From Paenibacillus sp. FSL H3-0469 (lineage in GTDB: Bacteria > Bacillota > Bacilli > Paenibacillales > Paenibacillaceae), in assembly GCF_038051945.1 (NCBI RefSeq), contig NZ_CP150302.1, positions 5,766,001-5,830,000 of the forward strand: a stretch of DNA of 64,000 nucleotides, written 5' to 3'. The stretch's first letter is position 1. Each line of letters begins with the position of its first letter. The position numbers and the translations under genes are program-made. Under the pieces are notes generated by a model. The model did no database searches, was not told where the DNA came from, and saw only the letters and a list, made by a program, of their open reading frames with translations. Of the stretch, positions 26,314 to 34,037 are shown in pieces.

Positions 26314-26378
26314 GGTGCAGAAGTGCCCCGGAATTGGAGGAAAGGGAGCATGGGGCGGGTATAAGGTGCAGAAGTGCC
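26314..26378 (+). repeat. Direct repeat GGTGCAGAAGTGCC, 51-bp pitch
   Basis: Identical 14-mers at 26314 and 26365 are 51 bp apart. The bases after each copy are partly similar (GAATT after a 4-base gap in both). The whole stretch 26083-26902 holds no supportable gene; it contains the terminator, hairpin and repeat elements listed here, and I see nothing else in it. Confidence 0.55.
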
Positions 26379-26498
26379 TATGAATTTAAGTGAAATGGGC
26401 GTGGAGCGGCGGCTTCAGGGGGGCGAGTTGGGAGGAAGATGTTGAGCGGACTGGAGTGCTCTTATTTGGATGAAACTCTTCGTTTTGTGGACCCGACC

Positions 26499-26625
26499 GG
26501 ACTCAGATGTCGTTAAGTAACCCACTCAGCGTAACATTTGGCTCAAAATTGGAAATTAACGGCTCCTGAGTCCGCAACAAGCATCAAAATGATATTTTAA
26601 GCCAAATAGCGGCTTCTGGGTCCGC
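26499..26625. repeat. GGCTCCTGAGTCCGC-type repeat, direct and inverted copies
   Basis: GGCTCCTGAGTCCGC at 26561 and GGCTTCTGGGTCCGC at 26611 are 50 bp apart. CGGACTCAGATGTCGTTA at 26499-26516 is an inverted copy of TAACGGCTCCTGAGTCCG (26557-26574), matching at most positions. Confidence 0.5.
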
Positions 26626-26650
26626 TGAACTCCCAGCACTCCGCTTATGC

Positions 26651-26756
26651 GCCACCACACTCATTCGTCTCCTCACCCACTGTCGTCTTGTTCATCCGCC
26701 ACCACGCTCATTCGTCACCTCACACACCGTCGTCTCGCTCATCCGCACCACACACA
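26651..26756. repeat. Tandem 47-bp repeat, two copies plus a partial third
   Basis: Units 26651-26697 and 26698-26744 share GCCACCAC.CTCATTCGTC at their start and .TCATCC at their end, differing at a few positions; a partial third copy (GCACCACACACA) follows. C-rich on the plus strand. It does not code for anything recognisable. Confidence 0.6.
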
Positions 26757-26902
26757 CCCTGAACTCTCCTCACAGTCACCTCCGCCAGTAACCTTCCCTG
26801 CGTCACCCACCAGGCAACGGACCTCTAATTATAGCTGACACAGTTATTGACGCCAGGCGTGGTGACCCCCTATATTTGGAAGAAGTATTTTGACGAAAAG
26901 AG

Positions 26903-27886
26903 ATGATGGAAGTGCGTCCGATATTGCTGGGTGTGTGCTCGGCGCTGTTTTTTGCAGTGACGTTTGTGCTGAACCGGAGGATGGAGCTTGCGGGAGGAAG
27001 CTGGGCCTGGAGCGCCTCGCTGCGGTATTTGTTCACGCTTCCGCTGCTGCTGGTTATTGTAGCCGGGAGAGGAAAGCTGAAGCCGCTGCTGGCTGCGATG
27101 AGAGAACGGCCGGGGGCTTGGCTGCTGTGGGGCACTGTCGGGTTCGGCCTGTTCTACGCGCCCATCTGCTTCGCCGCTGCCTATGCACCGGGCTGGCTGA
27201 CAGCGGGAACGTGGCAAATCACAATTATCTCCGGTTCCCTGCTGGCTCCGTTCTTCGGAGAATGGGTCAGCGGACCGGGGGGACAAGTATACATAAGAGG
27301 TAAAATCCCGCTGCGCGGGCTGCTCCTCTCCCTGATTATTCTCGCCGGAGTAGCGCTGCTGCAAGTGGAACAGGTGCGGCAGCTTGCCCTATCCCAGGTC
27401 CTGCTCGGCATTGTCCCGGTACTTATCGCTTCCTTCGCTTATCCGCTCGGAAACCGTAAAATGATGGAGCTGTGCGGCGGCCAGCTGGATGTATTCCAGC
27501 GGATTCTTGGCATGACGCTCGCCAGCCTGCCCTTCTGGCTGGCTGTTGCTCTGTATGGGATGGCAGATACAGGACTTCCCTCCTCCCCGCAGGTAGGACA
27601 ATCAGTCATTGTTGCACTCAGTTCGGGAATTGTGGCTACGGTGCTGTTTTTCCGGGCTACCGATCTGGTCCGGGATAACATGGGCAGTCTGGCAGCCGTG
27701 GAAGCGACCCAGTCACTGGAGGTGTTGTTCGCCTTGCTGGGGGAGATGCTCCTGCTGGCCTCGCCGCTGCCGTCCCTGCTCTCTTGGGCAGGGATTGCGG
27801 TCATTATTGGCGGAATGGTGCTGCATAGCCTATTCTCCCGGCATCCGGGGAAGCCTGCGGCGGTTCAAGCGGCCTCGAGGGACTAA
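26903..27886 (+). CDS. Multidrug resistance efflux transporter family (DMT/EamA-like)
   Basis: A 327-residue membrane protein with about ten hydrophobic helices and little else, from ILLGVCSALFFAVTFVLN near residue 6 to WAGIAVIIGGMVLHSLF near 295. It belongs to the drug/metabolite transporter superfamily, branch usually labelled multidrug resistance efflux transporter; true substrate unknown. The ribosome site is weak (AAAAGAG before ATG 26903), and a second ATG follows directly. It stands alone after the repeat-rich stretch and is 89 bp before tsaE. Confidence 0.8.
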   Translation: MMEVRPILLGVCSALFFAVTFVLNRRMELAGGSWAWSASLRYLFTLPLLLVIVAGRGKLKPLLAAMRERPGAWLLWGTVGFGLFYAPICFAAAYAPGWLTAGTWQITIISGSLLAPFFGEWVSGPGGQVYIRGKIPLRGLLLSLIILAGVALLQVEQVRQLALSQVLLGIVPVLIASFAYPLGNRKMMELCGGQLDVFQRILGMTLASLPFWLAVALYGMADTGLPSSPQVGQSVIVALSSGIVATVLFFRATDLVRDNMGSLAAVEATQSLEVLFALLGEMLLLASPLPSLLSWAGIAVIIGGMVLHSLFSRHPGKPAAVQAASRD

Positions 27887-27975
27887 CAGCGGCTGTTGCG
27901 GTACAAGTAGCATACCGATATAATTAAGGATATTGTTAACCGTTAAGGGACTTCAAAAAGGTGGTAGTTGCAGCT

Positions 27976-28467
27976 TTGGATAATAATACACAAACGGTGT
28001 TTACCTACCGTTCATTCAGCCTTCAGGATACGGAGGCACTTGCCGCCGCCATCGCTGCCGCGTCATCGGCGGGGATGGTTATCGGACTTGACGGGGATCT
28101 GGGTGCGGGCAAAACGGCGTTCTCGCAGTGCTATGCGCGCCATTTGGGTGTGGAAGGTATTGTGAATAGCCCTACTTTTACCATTATCAAAGAGTATGAA
28201 GGACGTCTGCCGCTGTATCATATGGATGTATACCGGATATCGCTGCAGGAAGCGGACGAGCTGGGGCTGGAAGAGTATTTCTATGGTCAGGGCGTGAGTC
28301 TGGTGGAATGGAGCCGAATCATCACTGATCTGATGCCGCCGCGGCATCTCCATATAGAGCTGAAGACCGCCGGCCCGGATGAACGGGAGATTACGGTGAC
28401 CGGAATCGGAGAGCCTTACGGCGAAGTGTGCCGGATGCTGATCCAGAAGTGGGGTAAAGAAACATGA
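27976..28467 (+). CDS. tsaE: tRNA t6A modification ATPase TsaE
   Basis: About 163 residues. Walker A is GDLGAGKTAF, switch region SPTFTIIKEY, and LYHMDVYR with GLEEYF and LVEWSRII are the conserved TsaE blocks. TsaE works with TsaB and TsaD to load threonylcarbamoyl on A37 of ANN-decoding tRNAs. The frame is open from a GTG at 27961, but that codon overlaps the likely ribosome site AGGTGG; TTG 27976 is 11 bases after it and is preferred. It is the first gene of the tsaE-tsaB-rimI-tsaD operon; the stop overlaps the start of tsaB by four bases. Confidence 0.93.
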   Translation: MDNNTQTVFTYRSFSLQDTEALAAAIAAASSAGMVIGLDGDLGAGKTAFSQCYARHLGVEGIVNSPTFTIIKEYEGRLPLYHMDVYRISLQEADELGLEEYFYGQGVSLVEWSRIITDLMPPRHLHIELKTAGPDEREITVTGIGEPYGEVCRMLIQKWGKET

Positions 28468-29261
28468 CGAACTCGAATAATGAGCCGCGTAAGCGGTTTT
28501 TGGCGCTGGATACATCTACGGCAGTTCTGGGAGTGGCCGTGACTTGCGGCGGGGAGCTGCTGCATGAGATTAATGCTTCCGGGGAGCGGAACCATTCGGT
28601 TCATCTGCTGCCTATTATTGAGCAGGCGCTTCAGGCGTCTGCGACGACGGCTGATACAATCGGCGGAATCTCGGTCGGGATCGGCCCGGGCTCCTATACC
28701 GGAACACGGATCGCTGTGACCGCAGCGAAGACGCTGGCCTGGGCCTGGAACGTTCCGGTTACCGGCGTATCCAGCCTGCATGCGCTGGCCTGGGGCGGAT
28801 ACCATGCGGCTTCTGCGCTTGGCGCGGCAGGAACAGACTGGATCATTCCGCTGATCGATGCCCGGCGGGGACAGGCGTACACCGCTGTATTCGCGGCGGA
28901 CGGGGACAAGCCGCCCCGGCGGCTGGCACCGGATGCTATCCGGCTGATGGCCGACTGGGTGCAGGAGCTGGCGGTACAGCTGAAGGAAGCCGCAGCTGAA
29001 GGCAATCTGCCGGAGACCCTGTGGTTCGTAGGCGAGACGGCGCTGCACGGAAGTGCGGATATGCTGGCTCCGCTGATGGAAGCTGCCAATGTCCAGGCGT
29101 TGCCTTATGAGCTGGAAGGACGCTGGACCGGCTTACTGGCGGAAGCGGGCCTTTATGAAGAGAGCGGAGATCTGCATACGCTGATTCCCAATTATACGCA
29201 GCTGTCGGAGGCGGAGGCGAATCTGCGCCGCAGCAGCGAAGGGAGCCTGAATACACGATGA
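28464..29261 (+). CDS. tsaB: tRNA t6A modification protein TsaB (YeaZ)
   Basis: A 265-residue protein of the ASKHA fold: FLALDTSTAVLGVAV near residue 12, ERNHSVHLLP, and the diagnostic GIGPGSYTGTRI near residue 72. TsaB is a non-catalytic partner that dimerises with TsaD. The residues after 110 are less conserved, as usual. ATGA overlaps join it to tsaE before and rimI after, indicating coupled translation. Confidence 0.94.
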   Translation: MTNSNNEPRKRFLALDTSTAVLGVAVTCGGELLHEINASGERNHSVHLLPIIEQALQASATTADTIGGISVGIGPGSYTGTRIAVTAAKTLAWAWNVPVTGVSSLHALAWGGYHAASALGAAGTDWIIPLIDARRGQAYTAVFAADGDKPPRRLAPDAIRLMADWVQELAVQLKEAAAEGNLPETLWFVGETALHGSADMLAPLMEAANVQALPYELEGRWTGLLAEAGLYEESGDLHTLIPNYTQLSEAEANLRRSSEGSLNTR

Positions 29262-29782
29262 TCGAACCGGAACGTAGACCAGCTCAGGGGGCTGAGCTTG
29301 TTTTTCGCCTGATGCGGCTGGAGGATGTGCCTGCGATTCTTGTGATTGAACGGGAGGCCTTCACCATGCCTTGGACAGAGGAAGCCTTCCGCAACGAGCT
29401 GACCCACAATCATTTTGCCAAATATATGGTGATGGAGCTGGAAGGGAAATTAATCGGCTACGCTGGAATGTGGGCGATTGTCGATGAGGCGCATGTCACC
29501 AATATTGCACTGCTGGAGGCCTACCGGGGGCGTAAATGGGGCGAGCGGCTGCTGGACGAGCTGATGAAAACGGCGGCTTATCTCGGCATGCAGTCGATCA
29601 CGCTTGAAGTACGGGTCTCCAATGAGGTGGCCCAGAATTTATACCGCAAAAAAGGCTTCAAGCCTGCCGGTACCCGCAAGGGCTATTATTCGGACAACCG
29701 CGAGGATGCGCTCATCATGTGGGCCGATCTGCCGGAGTACGGGGAGCAAGCTGTAACGGAAGGAAGCGTGGACTTGAAATGA
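29258..29782 (+). CDS. rimI: Ribosomal protein S18-alanine N-acetyltransferase
   Basis: A 174-residue GNAT acetyltransferase. IEREAFTMPWTEEAF, VTNIALLEAYRGRKWGERLL (acetyl-CoA site, RGRKWG) and LEVRVSNEVAQNLYRKKGF are RimI signatures. It would acetylate the N-terminus of S18. Some RimI-like proteins act on other substrates. It lies inside the tsa operon, a widespread arrangement, with 4-base ATGA overlaps on both sides. Confidence 0.93.
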   Translation: MIEPERRPAQGAELVFRLMRLEDVPAILVIEREAFTMPWTEEAFRNELTHNHFAKYMVMELEGKLIGYAGMWAIVDEAHVTNIALLEAYRGRKWGERLLDELMKTAAYLGMQSITLEVRVSNEVAQNLYRKKGFKPAGTRKGYYSDNREDALIMWADLPEYGEQAVTEGSVDLK

Positions 29783-30828
29783 AGACAGACACGGGCGCAA
29801 GGGAGCCTGTATTGATTCTGGCGATTGAAACCAGCTGTGACGAGACCTCTGTAGCTGTAGTGAAGGATGGCTGTGAGGTGTTGTCCAATATTATTTCCAG
29901 CCAGATTGAGACCCACCGGGCATTCGGGGGAGTGGTGCCTGAGGTGGCCTCCCGCAAGCATGTCGAGGTGATAACGCTGGTCATTGAAGAAGCCTTAAGC
30001 GTAGCTGGCGTACGTCCGCAGGAGCTGACGGCAGTGGCAGTAACGCAGGGTCCGGGACTGGTGGGGGCGCTGCTGGTAGGAGTCGTGGCTGCCAAAAGCC
30101 TCGCGCTGGCCTGGGGCAAGCCGCTCATCGGCACGCATCATATTGCCGGTCATATCTATGCCAACCGGCTGGTCAAGGAATTGAAGTATCCTAACATGAC
30201 GCTGGTGGTGTCAGGGGGACATACGGAGCTGGTGCATATGGAGCGGGAAGGAAGCTTCCGGATTATCGGGCGTACCCGTGACGATGCCGTCGGAGAGGCG
30301 TATGACAAAGTAGCCCGTGCCCTGGGCTTCCCTTATCCGGGAGGGCCGCATGTGGACAAGCTTGCGCATGAAGCGGAAGAAGCCTTCGCTCTGCCGCGTG
30401 TGTGGCTGGAGCCGGGTTCGTATGACTTCAGCTTCAGCGGGCTGAAGTCTGCGGTGCTGAATGCGGTGAATCAGAGCAAGATGAAGGGGCTTGTGCCGGA
30501 TGTCGCGGCCATTGCGCGCGGCTTCCAGGAATCTGTAGTTGAAGTGTTGATTGAGAAGGCGATCCGTGCCGTCCGTGAATACCACGCGGAGCAGCTTCTG
30601 CTCTGCGGAGGGGTAGCGGCAAACAAGGGGCTGCGCGAAGCCCTGATCCGGCGCTGCGGGACAGAGGGGATTGAGCTGATTATCCCTCCTCCCGTGTATT
30701 GTACGGATAATGCGGCGATGATCGGTGCCGCAGCTTATGTGAAATGGAGACATGAAGGCGGGATTCAGCTGGATATGGTCGCCGATCCCGGGTATTCGCT
30801 GGAGAAATGGTCGGTATCTGCCTATTGA
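29779..30828 (+). CDS. tsaD: tRNA N6-adenosine threonylcarbamoyltransferase TsaD
   Basis: A 349-residue catalytic subunit of t6A synthesis. ILAIETSCDETSVAVV is the N-terminal signature; HRAFGGVVPEVASRKH carries one metal-ligand region, and HHIAGHIYAN supplies the HxxxH metal ligands. VVSGGHTELV, GEAYDKVARALGFPYPGGP and LCGGVAANKGLRE are also present. Length is normal. The longer frame from 29719 lies in rimI; ATG 29779 with the ATGA overlap is the start. The promoter of the leuA leader overlaps its stop codon. Confidence 0.96.
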   Translation: MKTDTGAREPVLILAIETSCDETSVAVVKDGCEVLSNIISSQIETHRAFGGVVPEVASRKHVEVITLVIEEALSVAGVRPQELTAVAVTQGPGLVGALLVGVVAAKSLALAWGKPLIGTHHIAGHIYANRLVKELKYPNMTLVVSGGHTELVHMEREGSFRIIGRTRDDAVGEAYDKVARALGFPYPGGPHVDKLAHEAEEAFALPRVWLEPGSYDFSFSGLKSAVLNAVNQSKMKGLVPDVAAIARGFQESVVEVLIEKAIRAVREYHAEQLLLCGGVAANKGLREALIRRCGTEGIELIIPPPVYCTDNAAMIGAAAYVKWRHEGGIQLDMVADPGYSLEKWSVSAY

Positions 30829-30854
30829 CTTTTGCAGAAGCCGCCGGGTATAAT
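30825..30854 (+). promoter_or_regulatory. Sigma-A promoter of the leuA leader
   Basis: TTGACT (30825-30830), an 18-bp spacer and TATAAT (30849-30854). The -35 overlaps the tsaD stop codon. Transcription would start near 30861, about 30 bases before the first T-box stem. Confidence 0.75.
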
Positions 30855-30889
30855 CAGTTCAATTCAATTACTTTATATTTGAACAAACG

Positions 30890-31245
30890 CAATGATCGGA
30901 AGCAGTAAGGTCACTCCGGGATAAGAGAGCTGCGGGAAGGTGCGACGCAGTCGATGGAGACCTGAACTCGTCCGGGAGCGGAGCGGTGGAAGCAGGGAGC
31001 TCTTTGAACAGGAGCGCTAGCCGGTACAGGATGTAATCCGGCGACCTTAGGTACACCGTTACGGTTAACCTCCGTGAGAGGGTGGTCAGTCAGGGCTTGG
31101 CGGAATGGGAACATGCCGGGAACCTTGCAGACATGGAGTGGGTATCGCAGAACAGCTGGAAGGCTAGCGGGTTCGGATATCAACAAGAGTGGTACCGCGA
31201 CAGTGAGCAGCCTGTCGTCTCTTGAATGAGACGGCAGGCTTTTTT
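30890..31245 (+). ncRNA. T-box leader 1 (leucine), upstream of leuA
   Basis: Stem I begins near 30891 with the AGTA S-turn (GCAGTAAGGTC); GGTC pairs with GACC, and the opposite strand of the specifier loop reads TGAACTCG, giving a CUC (Leu) specifier. The AGAGAGCTGCGGG and AAGGTGCGACGCAG segments are the distal Stem I parts. The T-box sequence AGAGTGGTACCGCG is at 31186-31199. The terminator is a 13-bp stem (31209-31221 with 31228-31240, one G-U pair) and a run of T. No gene follows before the second leader, so this is the upstream member of a tandem pair. Confidence 0.93.
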
Positions 31246-31270
31246 GTGCACATTTTGTGAGAAGTTTATA

Positions 31271-31585
31271 GGAATGACACGCTAGGATCGGGAGCAGTAG
31301 ACGGCTAAGGTGAACAGAGAGCTGCGGGGAGGTGCGACGCAGACACCAGAGGCCGGCGAATCTCGCCCGTGAGCGGAGCGGCGGAAAGAGCTACAGGTAC
31401 GCTGCTACGGATGTCCCCGTTACGGACCCTTCAGATCTTTAGAGCTTCCGTTATCGGGGCTGTGAGATCTGATACTAAGCTGGACGCAGCCGGGACTTCT
31501 GTACATCAGGAAGCCTATGCGTCAAAAAGAGTGGTACCGCGGAGGGCTGACCCCCCGTCTCTTTATAAGAGACGGGGGGTCTTTG
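31271..31585 (+). ncRNA. T-box leader 2, directly upstream of leuA
   Basis: It shows the same layout as leader 1: GGAGCAGTAGACGG S-turn region, AGAGAGCTGCGGGGAGGTGCGACGCAG split by its loop, the specifier strand GAATCTCGCC, T-box AAAGAGTGGTACCGCGG near 31526-31542, and a 13-bp terminator stem (31549-31561 with 31569-31581). The specifier region has one more base than leader 1: CTC (Leu) fits the downstream gene, but TCT or ATC registers cannot be excluded by eye. No clear promoter lies between the two leaders, so one transcript would have to pass both. Confidence 0.92.
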
Positions 31586-31640
31586 TGCTTTTTAGGAGGC
31601 AGCTCTCCATTAGATAAACCTAATTTGAGGAGGAATTACG

Positions 31641-33203
31641 ATGATCATTCCGGTAAAGAAACGAATTCAGATTTTTGATACGACGCTGCGCGATGGCGAG
31701 CAGGCCCCGGGAGCCAGTCTTACCCCTGAGCAAAAGATTATTCTGGCCGGCAAGCTGGCGGACCTGGGAGTGGATGTCATGGAGCCGGGGTTCCCTGTAT
31801 CCAGCCCGGGGGATTTCGCTGCGGTGGAGACGATCTCCCGCAAGATTCAGGGCGTAGAGATCTGCGGCTTCGCACGTGCAGTCAAGGGGGATATCGATGC
31901 TGCTGTACGGGCCACCCGGGATGCCGCGCGGCGGCGGATTCATCTGTTCATCTCCTCCTCCGACATCCACCTGCGCCATCAGCTGCGCATGAGCCGCCCT
32001 GAGGTAGTAGCGGTTGCCAGAGAGATGACGGCTTATGCCCGCCAGTTCTGCGATGTGGTAGAGTTCACTGCAATGGACGCTGCGCGGACGGGTATCGACG
32101 ATCTGATCGAGATGGTCGAGGCGGTGATTGAAGAGGGCGCTTCGATTATCAATCTGCCGGACACGGTGGGTTATGCGCTGCCGCAGGAATACGGAGAGAT
32201 GTTCCGGCGTGTGCGGCTTGGGGCCAGGGGCGGAGACAAGGTCATCTACAGCGCCCACTGCCATAACGATCTGGGCCTCGCCGTAGCGAACAGCCTGGCG
32301 GCCATTGAAGGCGGCGCCACACAAATTGAGGTCACGGTCAACGGTGTGGGCGAGCGGACCGGCAACTGTGCGCTGGAGGAGCTGGTCATGGCGCTGGAGA
32401 CACGCGGAGACTCTATTGGCGCCGAGACTGGAATCGTGCTGGATAAGCTGTATGACACCTCGCGGATGATCAGCGGGGCGATGCATTTCCCGATTGCCTT
32501 CAACAAGCCGGTGGTCGGGCGCAATGCCTTCCAGCATGAATCCGGCATCCATCAGGACGGTCTGCTGAAGGACCGCAGCACCTACGAGATTATGGACCCG
32601 GAGCGGCTGGGCATCCCGCGCAGCATGATTATTCTCGGCAAGCATTCCGGCCGGCATGCACTGAAGGACCGCGCCGCGAAGTACGGCATCGCCCTGGATT
32701 CGGCGGAGCTGGACGCGCTCTACGAATCCTTCAAGGAGACGGCTGACCGCCAGAAGGCCGTCAGCGACGATGAGCTGCTGCGGATGGTCAGCAGCACCAC
32801 CGGACAGCAGGCGCAGGTCTATGCGCTCGGCGAGGTCCAGGTCCTGGCCGGCAGCGCGCCGCGCCGCGTGGCCGCAGTGACGGTGCGCCATCTGCAGAGC
32901 GGCGCAGAGACGACCCAGACCAGCACCGGAGACGGTCCGCTGGAAGCAATCATTGCCGCTATAGGGCAAGGGATTGCCGAGGATATCCGCTTCGACGGGC
33001 TGGAGCTGCATTCCCTCGGCAGCGGCGGGAATGCCCAGGCCGAGGCTGCCGTCATGGTGGAGTGGAAGGACACCAAGTTCCGGGGCACGGCCATCCATCA
33101 CGATATCGTGATGGCCGCAGGCATTGCCTATATCGCCGCCTGCAATGCGGCGCTGCTGTCGGAATCAGAGGTGCCCGCTCCCGGCGCGGCGGTGAACAGC
33201 TAG
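31641..33203 (+). CDS. leuA: 2-isopropylmalate synthase
   Basis: A 520-residue enzyme that condenses acetyl-CoA with 2-ketoisovalerate, the first committed step of leucine synthesis. FDTTLRDGEQAPGASL near residue 12 and SAHCHNDLGLAVANSLAAIE near 200 hold the metal ligands of the DRE-TIM barrel; GERTGNCALEE and NAFQHESGIHQDG are further signatures. The C-terminal LeuA allosteric domain (residues about 390-500) would bind leucine. GAGGAGG sets the start. Two T-box leaders precede it, so expression should rise when leucyl-tRNA is uncharged. No leuB, leuC or leuD follows; a terminator closes the unit. Confidence 0.96.
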   Translation: MIIPVKKRIQIFDTTLRDGEQAPGASLTPEQKIILAGKLADLGVDVMEPGFPVSSPGDFAAVETISRKIQGVEICGFARAVKGDIDAAVRATRDAARRRIHLFISSSDIHLRHQLRMSRPEVVAVAREMTAYARQFCDVVEFTAMDAARTGIDDLIEMVEAVIEEGASIINLPDTVGYALPQEYGEMFRRVRLGARGGDKVIYSAHCHNDLGLAVANSLAAIEGGATQIEVTVNGVGERTGNCALEELVMALETRGDSIGAETGIVLDKLYDTSRMISGAMHFPIAFNKPVVGRNAFQHESGIHQDGLLKDRSTYEIMDPERLGIPRSMIILGKHSGRHALKDRAAKYGIALDSAELDALYESFKETADRQKAVSDDELLRMVSSTTGQQAQVYALGEVQVLAGSAPRRVAAVTVRHLQSGAETTQTSTGDGPLEAIIAAIGQGIAEDIRFDGLELHSLGSGGNAQAEAAVMVEWKDTKFRGTAIHHDIVMAAGIAYIAACNAALLSESEVPAPGAAVNS

Positions 33204-33265
33204 AGCGGGGTTGTCCAAAGCATCAGGAGCACCAGCACCAGGAGCAGGTAGAGTGCCTTTACCCT

Positions 33266-33315
33266 AACGCATCTTGCCAAGCCCGATTTTACGGACTTGG
33301 CAGATGCGTTTTTTT
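33266..33315 (+). terminator. Terminator of leuA
   Basis: AACGCATC plus TGCCAAG (33266-33281, one bulged T) pairs with CTTGGCA plus GATGCGTT (33296-33310), then five T. Confidence 0.92.
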
Positions 33316-33418
33316 GAAGCCGGCGGGACAGGGGCATTGGAGGGGAGAGCGTAAAGCGGATATAACGGGAGGAGTAAGGAGAGGGTTACCCGTCAAAGTA
33401 ATCGTGCAAAGAGAGTAC

Positions 33419-33605
33419 AGTTGGAGAAACGTAGCTTAATTTCCCGGTTTCTGAGATATATAACGAAGCAAGTGGAAAAACAGCATTTAATGGTGCTAAT
33501 TGTGCCACATGGGCCGCAACTGTGATCTATTAAATGTAGTTTCTCCAACTGCTGTTGCTGTAGGGAACAATCTTGCTTTAGCAAGTGGAGAAAATCCATT
33601 TAATG
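33419..33605. repeat. AGTTGGAGAAAC-type repeats, 51-bp pitch, with an inverted copy
   Basis: AGTTGGAGAAACGTAGCTTA at 33419 and AAGTGGAAAAACAGCATTTA at 33470 are 51 bp apart; a third related copy starts at 33583. Between them GTTTCTCCAACTG (33539-33551) is a perfect inverted copy of CAGTTGGAGAAAC (33418-33430). No gene with a ribosome site is seen from 33204 to 34037. Confidence 0.55.
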
Positions 33606-33725
33606 AACAGAATAGCACCGCACCTGGCTCGTACCTTGCCGAAACAGGTCATTCCGCCGCTGTCCTGTCTCTGAAATTTGAGCTTTATCCAGCAGAATTT
33701 TTGCCTCATGCGGCATTTGTCAACC

Positions 33726-33984
33726 TGTGGACAACGTTATCCACATATTCCGCACGAGTTGTGTAAAAACCGTGTAAAATCAGCAATAACGCCTTTTTTG
33801 CGAGCGCTATAAACAGGAGGTTATGCTCTGAAACAAAATTGTGAGAATTGTGGATAATGTGGATAATTCGGTGGATAAAAAGTCCTTGACAAGCAAAGTA
33901 GCCATTTTACGCATGAAAAAAGCCCCGAAGGGCTAATTTTAGGTGATAGTTATGCACGGAAACTGTGGATGGGGCTGTGGATAA
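33726..33984. promoter_or_regulatory. DnaA-box cluster
   Basis: There are four exact DnaA boxes (TTATCCACA or its complement TGTGGATAA): 33737-33745 on the plus strand and 33849-33857, 33858-33866 and 33976-33984 on the other. Boxes with one mismatch lie at 33726-33734 and 33870-33878, and one with two at 33964-33972. Three are head-to-tail at 33849-33878. Neither dnaA, dnaN nor other origin genes are near, so it looks like a non-origin DnaA-binding cluster. Confidence 0.75.
33915..33935 (-). terminator. Terminator for the ABC-F gene (minus strand)
   Basis: On the minus strand AGCCC-TTCG-GGGCT followed by six T, a compact tetraloop terminator about 100 bp after the ABC-F stop and inside the DnaA-box cluster. 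Confidence 0.8.
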
Positions 33985-34037
33985 CTACATTTGAACAAAT
34001 TGGAAACTGTTAAAATTTTTTTTGAACCGCTTTTACA

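Noticed and set aside
31369..31617. 82-residue frame between T-box and leuA
   Set aside because: It lies entirely in the second T-box leader and its terminator.
33726..33984. Chromosomal origin of replication
   Set aside because: DnaA boxes are present, but dnaA, dnaN, recF and rpmH are absent and no AT-rich unwinding region with them is evident.
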